A stretch of DNA of 21,309 bases, from the NCBI GenBank assembly GCA_036897625.1, contig JAYMTA010001189.1:1-21309 (forward strand), in the 5' to 3' direction. Position numbers and translations under genes: made by a program. The notes beneath the pieces were generated by a model. It had not been told where the DNA came from and ran no database searches. It was given only the letters and a program-made list of their open reading frames with translations. The DNA comes from Pelargonium cotyledonis (taxonomy: Eukaryota; Streptophyta; Magnoliopsida; Geraniales; Geraniaceae). Numbering within the stretch: position 1 is the first letter of the stretch; each line of letters starts with the position of its first letter. Shown in pieces: positions 1 to 8,893 of this stretch.

Positions 1-9
1 ACAGCATAA

Positions 10-82
10 TGGATTTCGAAATCCAATTCATCGTTGTCATCAAACGTTGGAATAGATAGTACGATGGATTTCAAAATCCAAT
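10..82. repeat. Paired palindromic motif
   Basis: A perfect 16-bp palindrome (TGGATTTCGAAATCCA, 10-25) recurs 55 bp later as a one-mismatch copy (TGGATTTCAAAATCCA). The two copies may belong to a decayed transposon end lying outside the window. No function can be assigned. Confidence 0.5.
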
Positions 83-118
83 CCACTCCTATATCACTGC
101 GATCAAACGCAACCTTAT

Positions 119-160
119 TGTTTTCCTACTTTCTTTGTTAATGTTTTCCTACTTTCTTTG
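119..160. repeat. 19-bp direct repeat, period 23
   Basis: TGTTTTCCTACTTTCTTTG occurs exactly at 119-137 and again at 142-160. This is a short local duplication in non-coding DNA. Confidence 0.75.
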
Positions 161-236
161 CTATGTTTTTGTTGGGGCTAAAAACTAACTAAAAAGACTT
201 TGGACCGGTAAAATTGATTTGGATGTTTTTATTTAC

Positions 237-318
237 AATTCATCCAGATTTCGAAAATAGAAACAGATATTAACTGCAATTCATCCAGATTTAGAATTTG
301 GAAATGGATATTAACTGC
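237..318. repeat. Two-copy 41-bp tandem repeat
   Basis: Units 237-277 and 278-318 are the same length with no gap. Both begin AATTCATCCAGATTT and end GATATTAACTGC, and they differ at six positions by eye. This is a non-coding tandem duplication. Confidence 0.8.
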
Positions 319-1352
319 TACAAAATTACCGTTACGAATGTCCAAAAACTCTTACAAATGTCCCTTCATAAAAAATTGGAAACATCTATATCCATATCCA
401 AAATTAATTCGGATAATTGATACTATCCAAATATTCAAAACTCTTTGGCACAAGACATATTTTTCAAATAGTCAAATTAAAAAACATCATATACAATCTT
501 TTTGAAAAGAGAGAAAAAAAATCTTATGTTTATAGACATTATAATAATCATATAATTAATGTTATAAATAACACTCATGTTTATTTAAACAAATATATTT
601 CTTTTTAGCATGAGAATATTTAAAGTAGAATTATACAAGACGTTGAATTATAACTTATAATTAAATTTAACTCACAATATTAATTAAAGAAAATGTAATA
701 TTTATATTATTGAAACATTTTATTAGTAGTAATACGTTATGTCTAAACAAATACATAATTGTTCATAATATTAATATACTTTTTATACAGATACTGACTA
801 ATTATTCGTTATTTTACTTCAGATTGGGATATCTGTAAAAATACAAAATCTCTTATCAAACAACTATTTATTATCCAAATATTCATTATCCAATCGAATA
901 TATATCCGTTAATTCCGAACTGAATAAACGGATAACAGATTTTTTCACACCCCTGCCAACATACACTTTCTTTCTTACTCATTCTTCTTTATTAATATGC
1001 CCCTAAATTGATTCTTGTTGTAAAACTACATTGTCTCATTTCTACCATTTTATAATCTCAAATTTTTTTTTCGTATTATCAAAAAAAAATTTTTTTTTCT
1101 TGAATATTCTTATTTTATAACGGTTTTTTTTTTGTAATCTACAGCACTTAGCAATTAGATATGGTTGTTCATCATTAGAGTTTGGGACTCAGGTTTTCGA
1201 AAAAGTTGAATTGGAACTTAGACATGAAACGTTAAATATGTTGTATATACATGTTGCTATACATTGTAGTTATGGTTGAAGACTGACTAATTTTAATATT
1301 CCTAACTGCTTTATATTATACAGAAAGATAGAGATGAAGAGGGTAGTCTAAA

Positions 1353-1406
1353 GGAATAATGGTCAAAATAAATGTATGGTTGGAGGACTATTTTGACCAT
1401 TATTCC
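1353..1406. mobile_element. 54-bp perfect hairpin insertion with 8-bp target duplication
   Basis: An 18-bp arm GGAATAATGGTCAAAATA (1353-1370) is followed by an 18-bp loop and a perfect reverse complement (1389-1406). The direct repeat AGTCTAAA flanks it exactly at 1345-1352 and 1407-1414, as expected for an 8-bp target-site duplication of a hAT-like MITE. The 15-mer AATAAATGTATGGTT is present in the arm/loop (1367-1381) and again just outside (1417-1431). The structure is seen directly; assignment to a MITE is inference. Confidence 0.65.
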
Positions 1407-1414
1407 AGTCTAAA

Positions 1415-1668
1415 ACAATAAATGTATGGTTTGCGCTAAGCCGTTAATGAGCTAGCAACACCTCATTAAATAACTCATATCCAACAAGTTTCTCCACTCC
1501 CACAAATTTAAGGGTTAAATGATTTTGTACCTGTTTTTTTTTTTTTTTTTTTTTTGCTTTAGATGCTAGGTTTAGCCTATTTTATTTTTTTTTCCTCACG
1601 AAGAGTTTAGCCTATTTTAACTTCTTGATCTACATTTTTTTTATTAAATCCACACAAGCAACTTAACC
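1415..1668. other. Non-coding stretch with a 22-nt poly-T tract
   Basis: AT-rich DNA with a run of 22 T at 1534-1555 and further short T-rich runs. No gene or structured element is recognised. Confidence 0.6.
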
Positions 1669-1912
1669 TACGCAAAAAAAAAAAATTAAATAAATAAACA
1701 AAGCGCGTCGATACTAGAGTCCTAATCAACAAGTGGTTGTCTATGATGCTACGCAAAAAATAAACGGCGGTGATATTAGAGTCTTAATCAATAAGTGATT
1801 GTCTATGAAAAATTGTATAAGAATCTAATGTTGCACAAAAAACAAAGCGTGGCGATATTAGAGTCCTGATCAACAAGTGATTGTCTATGTAAAATTGTAT
1901 AAATAAAACTAA
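1669..1912. repeat. Three diverged tandem units of about 60-80 bp
   Basis: A 36-bp core starting GATA(T/C)TAGAGTC and ending TTGTCTATG occurs at 1710-1745, 1772-1807 and 1854-1889. Units start with CGCAAAA or GCACAAAA. Copies 2 and 3 also share AAAATTGTATAA after the core. Unit spacing is 62 and 82 bp. No coding potential is visible. Confidence 0.75.
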
Positions 1913-2101
1913 AAGAAGCTAAGAGCAATGCACAATCGCATCCACCAATTGACTTATTGAAACCGAGATGATTGAACAGACTTTCGTCATTACGTTATTA
2001 TTCGCATAGTGTATTTATGAGTGTGGAACGACTCCGTCGAATTCAAGATTTTTATCGATGCGTTATTATGATATTAGTAGCTAAGAGAGGGAGTTTGTTT
2101 A

Positions 2102-2223
2102 AGCTTATTAGCTGATCAAACAAGGTTATAAGCACTATATTTTTGTTGAGTTACTTGATTGGTAAATTAAAAAAATGCAAAAGTGCTTATAAGTTCATGT
2201 TTATGACCCATAAAAAATAAGCT
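2102..2223. mobile_element. Small foldback MITE-like element
   Basis: Nested inverted repeats are present. Outer AGCTTATT (2102-2109) pairs with AATAAGCT (2216-2223). Inner TTATAAGCACT (2126-2136) pairs perfectly with AGTGCTTATAA (2182-2192). The AAGCTTATTAGCTGATCAAAC-type end resembles foldback MITEs that I recall from plants. No clear target duplication was found, so the exact ends are uncertain. Confidence 0.5.
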
Positions 2224-2435
2224 GGGGGTCCCAACTTCTCATTTTCCAATTATTAGCACACAAAAAATAGCTAATTTGACCATTAAAAAATCATTTATGC
2301 CCTTAGAGTTTTATGTGATAAGAAGAGATAAAAATTAATAATATTCTTATTTGATATCCGATTTGAGTGATTTTCATGTCAATTTCGTACAATTATTCAT
2401 TAAAAATATGATTGTCTTTTATATATAAAATTCGA

Positions 2436-3011
2436 TGGCACCCCTGAAGTACTTTTTGTAACTTTGGGCTACCCTAAACTTTCTAAACGTAGTTTCGTTA
2501 GTTAGCTTTGACGAAAAATTACTCTCTCTCATCATGTGTCATATTTAAAAACTAATTTTACATTTCTTCTTCATTAGTCAAGAACAGTTTCGCCGGAAAC
2601 TCCAAACTCTCATCGGGAACTTCAAACTCTCGCCGGATAATTAATTTTGCTGTCATATTTTATTTGTTTTGATTTATTTAATTTAACAATTCAAATCTGT
2701 AATATATCAACAATTCAATTTGCACAAGATTCATCAAAAAGTAGAGCCTAAATATGTATTTATGTTCAAAATTACCAATCACTTGTTTCAACAAAGAACA
2801 GAATCAAGAAGAAACACAAAAATTCATGGAATCATCTGAAAAATGAGCCCCAACCAGCCGTTCAGATCTGGCTCCATCCAAGCCCAGCCGTCCATATCTT
2901 AACAGAATCGACCCAACCCCACCGGAATCGACCTAATCCCACCTCGTCAACAATTAACCAGCCACAACTCCTCCATCTCTCTCTAGATCGACTCCCGTTC
3001 ACGACAAATTT
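2436..3011. repeat. Possible half of a diverged long-TIR transposon, cut by a copia LTR
   Basis: The start (GGCACCCCTGAAG, then CTTTTTGTAACTTTGGGCTACCC) resembles in layout the arm of the element at 7740-8893, which has TTTTTTGTAATTTTTAGCTACCC. Downstream it becomes more GC- and CT-rich with gene-like runs (repeated CTCGCCGG and TCATCGGG motifs, then clustered CCAGCCG and GAATCGACC motifs at about 2850-2945). No long open frame is present. No matching inverted end was found before the LTR at 3012. Weak call. Confidence 0.3.
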
Positions 3012-4442
3012 TGTTGGGTCTTTTAATTAAAAGGGGGAAAACACACAATGTCCAAATTAATAGGGCACACGCCAATTTTATTTTAGACTGAGTTTACGTT
3101 TTACGTGAATTTCAATTATACTAAATAATAAATCCACAAACGCAACAGTTATAAATAATGAAATAAAAGGGAAAAGGCAAAAACCGAACCACAAATGGAA
3201 TAGAACATGATTTTAGGAAATTAAATTTTTAGAAAAAACCCGATTATAACAAAACCAAGTTATTTAGGAAAACAAAATTTTAGGAAAAACAGTTTAATTA
3301 AAACAAAGGTTTGGAAAACCAGATTTTAAGCAAAACCAGTTTGATAGCAAAAACAGTTTGTTTAAATGATTTTAGAGCAGGACAAAAACATAAGAGAAAA
3401 GAAATAAATAAAAATAGATTAGCCGGAAAAGGAAAACCAACAAAACAACACATGTATCAACAAAGAAGCAGACAAGGAAGCAAAAGCAAACAACAATAAA
3501 GGAAGAACAAACGCGAAACGAAATAAGAAATAGCAAAGCAGAATAAAAAGCTAATGGAACGAACTCACAAATCGCTCTTGAAAAAGAGCTGGCCTTAAGA
3601 AGATATTGCTCCCTACCACGTGCACAAGTCCCGGCAATCTCCTCGTCAGGATAATCGGTGAACAGCCTCGTCTCAGTTCACCTTCTGCCACGAGGCTCAA
3701 ACGACCACTGCACCCAAGCGTACCTCCAGCGAGCAAGAACCACCACGGACAAAAAACTCTCTCCCAAAGTATTTAGAACTCACAATATGGCTAGTGATTT
3801 TGTGTCTTATATAGAGGCTGGTTGGACACATTAGTAACCGCAAAATTAAAGCAGCAATTAACAAGGGCTTTAATAACTAGAGAACTAAGAGCAAAAACGA
3901 CCCAAATAATTGCATGCTTTAATGGTTCTTACAGAATATGAAGAGTCACTAGATTACTCAAATCTGAAGCCCAATTGGTTTTCAGACCAAAAAGATAGAA
4001 GCCCTCGACCCTAGACATTCGCCCAAATCGCCCTTCTCTTGATCCATTTCGGTTAGATTCGATTCGATCCGATCCGATTGATCCGTCCGGCCGGCCGGCC
4101 GTGCCGAGGTGAGCGAGCGTCCGTGTGGACTTGGCCGTTGTGCCACTCTAATACTTGTTTGATGGTATTAGAAGTCGAAGTGTATTAAAACACTACTAGC
4201 ATTTTCTTTTTAGGCAATGTGAGATTCTCAATTTGCATACTTATCTCATTTAATGAGATAAACACAATTAAATTAATTCCATTAATTTCAATCAATTTTA
4301 GTGGTTTTCAACTATGGATTTCCACCTTAAGTTAAAGATCTTAATCCCATAGTAAATTAATTCAAGTGTTCCACTACATAAAGTAGTCGTTTGTTTGTAG
4401 GACACTACCCTAGGGAAAGGGTAATGATCCTAAAAACCCACA
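3012..4442 (-). repeat. 3' LTR of the copia element (about 1431 bp)
   Basis: On the plus strand the LTR runs from TGTTGGGTC at 3012 to AACCCACA ending at 4442, so it has TG...CA ends and short terminal inverted repeats (TGTTGGGT / ACCCACA). A polypurine tract abuts the 4442 end. An internal TATA motif, a GC-rich CCGG tract at about 4087-4100 and GATTC/GATCC-rich sequence at 4058-4085 are present. The left boundary rests on the TG and the inverted-repeat match only, because the partner LTR is absent. AATTT at 3007-3011 is the candidate target duplication, unverified. Confidence 0.65.
3806..3814 (-). promoter_or_regulatory. Putative LTR TATA box
   Basis: The minus strand reads CTATATAAG inside the LTR, followed downstream by a plausible transcribed leader. 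Position and motif suit the U3/R promoter of a copia LTR. No evidence of current activity. Confidence 0.45.
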
Positions 4443-4444
4443 AT

Positions 4445-4455
4445 CCCCCACAAAT
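4445..4455 (-). other. Polypurine tract of the copia element
   Basis: The minus strand reads ATTTGTGGGGGAT immediately before the LTR start TGTGGG. This is the usual copia arrangement of a G-rich plus-strand primer next to the 3' LTR. Confidence 0.7.
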
Positions 4456-5007
4456 CCATAGTGGCAAAGCTAGCGGAGATTTTGGCATGTCCAGCTTTTA
4501 GTGAAGGTACCTTCCGGTTTGAACCATCACCTAGTAAGTCAACTTTTACCAACACAGGACCAAGTGAACTAAGTCTTGAACTTGAATCCTTGATGTGGAG
4601 GTATTGGATGACTTCAACTGTCCATATGCTGTTGTAGCAATCTATAGTGTGAACACATTTCGGCCTTGCATTCTAATCCTGATTCATACATGTTCTAAGG
4701 AAATAATCTGTTTTCCTTTGTTGTGGCCACAACAACATTCATATAGTTGGGCATCTCTAGAGATGTACTACTAACATCTCATCAAAATGACTTAACCCCA
4801 TTCAAAATTTAGTAGTTCTTACTTACTAGCAGTATACAATACCCTTTAGGTTTTCAAGGGATAAGACTCAGACACAAGAGTGTCACGACTTCTAAGAGTA
4901 TGGGAAGAATGGGTACTTAGTTCACTCAGCAACTTGTTTATACCACATTGAACCTTCTTTGTGGGATCTCCACTCATATTGGTTGGGTTGCTACTGCAGA
5001 TGAACCA
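4456..5007 (-). other. Copia internal non-coding tail between pol and the 3' LTR
   Basis: This lies between the last recognisable RNase H residues (about 5008) and the polypurine tract. All frames are broken and no protein family is recognised. It is best read as the untranslated 3' part of the retrotransposon RNA. Confidence 0.5.
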
Positions 5008-5628
5008 GTAATGGGTTTCAGCCCCATCCCCAGCCTTGATTTTATAACTTGACGACAGTCAAGACCTTTAGTTAAAAGATCAGTTGTGTTATCTAATTGG
5101 TTCCAACAAGATAAATAACAATAACCTTCTGAGATACAAGTCCCCTCACAGACTTAAGTCTAACTTGTATGTGTCTCCTGGTTTTGTTGTTGTACTTGAC
5201 ACTCTTAATCTTGTCAATGGTCGTCATGTTGTCGCAATGTACCAGGATTGTTAAGATAGTTTAAGGACCACAGGCAACTCAAAAATAAATCCTTGCAGCC
5301 ATTCAGCCTCAATCCCAGTGGTGTGAAGTGCAACTAGTTCGGCCTCAAAGTTCGATCTAGACAAAAGAGTTTGTGTTACCAATCTCCAGGCGATGACCCC
5401 GCTGCCAATGGTAAAGACATACCCCGTACAACTGTAACTTTCAGAGTTACTAGCTATCCAGCTGACATCGCTTAATCCTTAAATTACTCCAGGAAATTTC
5501 CCATAGTGGAGTGCAAGGGAAGAGTTTCCCTTTAGATACTTCATAACTCTGTCCAGGGCTGTCCAGTGTGTACGATTTGGACAACTTGTGTATCTACTCG
5601 ACTTGGTGACCGAATAGGAGATATTCGG
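5008..5628 (-). pseudogene. Copia RNase H domain, broken
   Basis: Downstream of the RT stop (TGA, 5629-5631) the same frame continues with typical copia sequence (NISYSVTK, RVMKYLKG). A TAA at 5479-5481 follows. After it come LSDVSW and SNFEAELVAL, matching the first catalytic Asp and the Glu of RNase H. The CDN block that carries the next Asp lies in a different frame (VHCDNMTTI), and the closing TDLLTKGL block in yet another. So at least two stops and two frameshifts are present. The domain would degrade the RNA strand during reverse transcription; this copy cannot make a product. Confidence 0.75.
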
Positions 5629-5631
5629 TCA

Positions 5632-6606
5632 GGAACAGTTAGCCAGATACATCAAGCTTCCAATGATTTGAGAATACCTAAACTGAGATACAGGCACCCC
5701 ACTCTCATTCTTGAAGAGTGCTACATAAGGGTCATAGGGAGTATCGACAGGTTTTAAGTTCTTGTATCCAAACTTCTCAATTATATTCTCAGTATAGTGG
5801 GATTGGGAAATGGCAATGCCCTCAGCTGATCTAATCAGTTTGAGGCCAAGAATAACGTTGGCTTCTCCCATATCTTTCATCTCAAGTTTACTACTCAGAA
5901 AAGATTTCGTCTCATGTATAATCCTCACACACGACTCAAAGAGAAGAATATCGTCTACGTATAGGCATAAGACAATATATTTTTCACCCTTCACCTTGTC
6001 AAATTCATTAACCTTGAACCCAAACGAGAGTATTATCTCTTCAATCTTTTGGTGCCATTGTTTAAGGGCATGTTTAAGTCCATATAACGACTTAACAAGT
6101 TTACAGACTTTCTTTTCATTACCTGCCACCACAAAGCCCTCAGGCTGATCCATATAGATCTATTCTTCAAGTTCTCCATGAAGAAAAGCTGTCTTGACAT
6201 CCATATGATGGATTACAAGACCCTTTACGGATGCCAAGGATATCAGCATTCTGATAGTGGTCATGCGGGCAACCGGGGAATAGGTATTGAAATAGTTTAT
6301 TCCCTCTGTCTGTCTAAACCCCTTGGCCACTAACCTGGCCTTGAACTTTTCAACGACCCCATTAGGTCTAAGCTTCCTCTTGAAGATCCACTTGCAACCA
6401 ATAGTGATTGAAATATGAGGGAGATCTACTAACTCCCAAGTCCTGTTAGAGACAATGGAGTTCATTTTGCTTTTAACGACATCCTTCCAATGCTTAGCTT
6501 CGGGGAAAGCCATGGCATCCTTTAAGGTTACAAGATCACCTTCAACATTGTAAGTGATGTAATCACTTCCAAAGTCTTTTGTGAACCTAGCCCTTTTACT
6601 CCTCAT
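5632..6606 (-). pseudogene. Copia reverse transcriptase domain, interrupted by one stop
   Basis: The N-terminal half (6163-6606) holds GCKWIFKRK, FKARLVAKG and MDVKTAFLHGELEE, including the first catalytic Asp. An in-frame TAG at 6160-6162 interrupts it. The same frame resumes with YMDQPEGF, SLYGLK and an intact YVDD catalytic motif at 5950-5961, then MKDMGEANVILG and IGSLMYL. Apart from the TAG the RT frame is continuous, so this domain decayed less than the integrase and RNase H parts. The stop at 5629-5631 ends it. Confidence 0.85.
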
Positions 6607-6687
6607 TGATTCTTGTTCCTCTTAAGGACTTGGAGTACCATAAACAGTTTCACTAGTGCTTGCCCCCACATTAGTCATCTTTTCTAC

Positions 6688-7640
6688 TTAGGTTGAAATC
6701 CATACTTCTTCGGTGGGTTGGGAAGCTTTAGGAATTCCCTTCTTCATGGGAAATACATCCTCAAAGAATGTTTCATCACGAAACTCAACAATAGTGTTGA
6801 CATCTATCATAGAGATCTCAGATTTAATGACAAAAAATCTCATGGCATAAGAGGTTTCGACATTACCCAAGAAAATGACATCAACATTCTGAGGTCCTAG
6901 GTTCTTCCTTTTGTTTTCAGAGACAAGTACCTTAGTGAGGCACCCCCACACTCGAAAGTACTTGAGACTATGTTTTCGACCTTTCCAAAGTTTGAAAGGA
7001 CTATAGTCTTTATGTTTCAGGGGAACTATATTCAGTTAATGGTTGACAATATTCAAAGCTTCCCCCCCACATGTACTCGGGTAGTCCTAAATTTAACAGT
7101 AGACTGTGAATCATATCTTTTAGGGTTATGTTTTTCTGTTCAACAATCCCATTAGACTCAAGAGTATAGGGTGGAGTTTCTTCATGCACAATGCCAAACT
7201 GTTGGCAAAATTGTACAAATGGGTTAGACCCATATTATTCACCTCTATCAGACCTCAACCATTTAAGTTTCTTACCGGTTTGAGTTTGAGCTTCATTCTT
7301 GAAAATCATGAATTTTTCAAGAGCTTCCTCCTTATTCTTAAGTAAGAAGACGTAGCAATATCTACTACAATCATCTATAAAGGTGATGAAGTACCTTTTG
7401 TGGTATTTGGTCAGAATTCCATTGAATTCACAAAGATCAGTGTGAACTAAGCCCAGAATTTCAGAGTTCCTTTCCACCGAGTGAAAAGGCTTCCTAATGG
7501 ACTTAACTTCAACACAAACAGGGCACTTAAAGTTCTTATGGAATTCATGTTTGAGGATCAACACTAAGTTCATCATACGTTTTATTGCATTGAAATTAAT
7601 ATCATATTTTTAATCAACATTCATATTTAGTACAGTACCT
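6688..7640 (-). pseudogene. Copia integrase with GAG-pre-integrase remnant, broken
   Basis: From about 7640 the frame shows an INFNAIKRMMN block, then FKCPVC (zinc-binding part). HTDLCE follows with the first Asp (codon 7436-7438), then FIDDCSRY and RSDRGE with the second Asp (codon 7247-7249). A TAA at 7235-7237 breaks it. Past the stop the same frame reads to GIVEQKN, the catalytic Glu block, and then shifts in a G run near 7060. A C-terminal part, FRVWGC to EVWIST (6688-6951), is open. The D,D-35-E residues can all be traced but no intact protein exists. Confidence 0.8.
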
Positions 7641-7739
7641 AATTTATAATTTTCAGATAGTTAGTTCCTGATAATTGAAGTTTGTAAGTTTCTCATCTAG
7701 GACTGGAACATTTGGCAAATGTGTAAGGACTTCTTTATA
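7641..7739. other. Unassigned AT-rich gap between copia remnant and DNA transposon
   Basis: No convincing copia similarity and no gene. It may be decayed upstream copia sequence or pre-insertion flanking DNA. TCTTTATA at 7732-7739 is the candidate left target duplication of the neighbouring DNA transposon. Confidence 0.35.
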
Positions 7740-7856
7740 GGGATATTGACCAAAACCCCCCTATATTTGACACCTTTTGCAATGGACTACCCTATACTTT
7801 TTTTTGTAATTTTTAGCTACCCTATATTTTTTTTTATTCCGTAAGCATTCCATTAG
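7740..7856 (+). repeat. Left terminal inverted repeat of the 1.15-kb element
   Basis: This pairs with 8766-8893 on the opposite strand with scattered substitutions and a few small indels in T-runs. The inner limit is approximate; similarity stops around the ATTCCATTAG motif. Confidence 0.75.
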
Positions 7857-7886
7857 AAATTTGGACGGAATCTTTCATTTATTGTA

Positions 7887-7905
7887 TCACGTGCAGAGCA
7901 CGTGA
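7887..7905. repeat. 19-bp palindrome containing two G-box motifs
   Basis: TCACGTGC, a 3-nt spacer, then GCACGTGA gives an 8-bp perfect inverted repeat with two CACGTG hexamers. CACGTG is the plant G-box bound by bZIP and bHLH factors. It lies inside the transposon just past the left inverted repeat. Whether it functions is unknown. Confidence 0.55.
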
Positions 7906-8367
7906 CTTGTATAATTTGAAAATGGAAAAAATGCCCTTATGTATGTTTCTTCATGAAACATCTTCTTCTATCTTTCACTGGATCAAACATCTTCTTATCA
8001 TCGAGAAGCAAATGAGAGGGAGAGAAGAAATAGAGCAGAGGCTATGCTCATGGCGGATCCGACGACGGTGAGGGGACGAGAAGACCAGTGATGCTCTGGT
8101 TCAGCGACTTCGACGATGGTCCCGGCAGTGGAGGTTACTAGCGAATCCGGCGGACTCAACAACGACTTTTGGGCGAATTTGGCAGCGAGCTTTTCGGCAT
8201 GGACGGGGGGGATGGAGGCGGTTAGGAGCGGTGGAGCATGGAGGCTTGTCGGTAGCTCAGGGCGGTGGTGATTTGGGGATTGGTGAAGGCTGTTCGCGAC
8301 TGGAAGTGAGAGAGGGGCGGTGAGAGTGGGTGCAGGGACGGAGGCTAGTGGAGATGGCTGACGAACT

Positions 8368-8627
8368 GAAATCCGGCCGTGGAGCTTCAAATTTTTACTT
8401 TATTTTCATCTGGATCATGGAAGTTTGGGATTTTAGCTCAGTATTTGAGGTCTGCTTCTTATTCTCTTGATTAGTTCCTCAATGTGTTGGATTTGTTTTT
8501 CTTTTCTTTTTCTTTTCCATGTTTGTGTGCTTGTTCAATTTCTGTAGATACTCATATGTGTGTTTTTGATGAATTTCACTATTGGGCATGGAAAAGTTTC
8601 AATATTTTTTGAAATCCGGCCGTGGAG
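8368..8627. repeat. 17-bp direct repeat inside the transposon core
   Basis: GAAATCCGGCCGTGGAG occurs exactly at 8368-8384 and 8611-8627, at the edges of the GC-rich core. This suggests an internal duplication or two copies of a captured fragment. Confidence 0.7.
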
Positions 8628-8765
8628 GGGGTGAGATCCGGTAACGGCTCCGCCGCCAGAAACGGCTATGTTTGGGAACCCTCTTTTTCTCTCTTTGTTC
8701 TGAAACTCTCCCCTGAAAACTTCAAACGTTAGTATGAGGGGCAATTTGGATTTTTTATTTGCTAA

Positions 8766-8893
8766 CTGATGGAACACTCACAGAATCAAAAAAATAAAAT
8801 AAAATACAGGATAGCTAAAAATTACATAAAAAAAGTATAGGGAAGTCTATTGCAAAAGATGTCAAATATAGAAGGGTTTTTGGTCAATATCCC
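8766..8893 (-). repeat. Right terminal inverted repeat of the 1.15-kb element
   Basis: This is the reverse-complement partner of 7740-7856, ending in GGTCAATATCCC at 8893. The adjacent TTTTTATA is the candidate right target duplication. Confidence 0.75.

Larger units (their letters stand above)
1..1344. other. AT-rich intergenic DNA, no gene
   Basis: No open frame with protein-like character is visible on either strand; the longest plus-strand frame (417-608) is AT-driven low-complexity sequence. The stretch holds short repeats listed separately and homopolymer runs, including a T9-N9-A9-T9 arrangement at 1063-1098. On the minus strand at about 939-957 it reads CAGGGGTGTGAAAAAATCTG, which resembles hAT-type transposon ends, but I found no matching opposite end. 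Confidence 0.6.
3012..7640 (-). mobile_element. Degenerate Ty1/copia LTR retrotransposon, 3' part
   Basis: On the minus strand the order is integrase, reverse transcriptase, RNase H, polypurine tract, 3' LTR, which is diagnostic of Ty1/copia (Ty3/gypsy has integrase last). The coding part carries several in-frame stops and frameshifts, so it is dead. Gag, protease, primer-binding site and 5' LTR were not found. Recognisable protein similarity fades near 7640, and a separate DNA transposon begins at 7740. The lineage looks Tork-like and is clearly not the lineage of the second copia element at the right end of the window. Confidence 0.85.
7740..8893. mobile_element. Non-autonomous DNA transposon with long terminal inverted repeats (about 1.15 kb)
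   Basis: The left end GGGATATTGACCAAAA and the right end GGTCAATATCCC (reverse complement) match. The inverted similarity runs about 120 bp inward on both sides, through TTTTGCAAT, CCCTATACTTTTTTT, GTAATTTTTAGCTA and a TTCCAT block. Flanks TCTTTATA (7732-7739) and TTTTTATA (8894-8901) agree at 7 of 8 positions, consistent with an 8-bp target duplication (hAT-like; a 9-bp MULE duplication is not excluded). No transposase is present. The core (about 8030-8390) is markedly GC-rich and gene-like, but its minus-strand open frame 7998-8390 starts at TTG, not ATG. It is Pro/Ser/Leu-rich and matches no family I know. Confidence 0.75.

Noticed and set aside
3311..3499. 62-codon plus-strand frame rich in Lys and Gln
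   Set aside because: A-rich LTR sequence on the strand opposite to the element; low complexity.
3551..3736. 61-codon minus-strand frame
   Set aside because: Lies in the transcribed part of the copia LTR; no protein similarity and explained by the higher GC there.
5810..6148. 112-codon plus-strand frame
   Set aside because: Antisense shadow of the copia reverse transcriptase.
7998..8390. 130-codon minus-strand open frame
   Set aside because: Starts at TTG, is Pro/Ser/Leu-rich from GC-rich transposon core and matches no known family.
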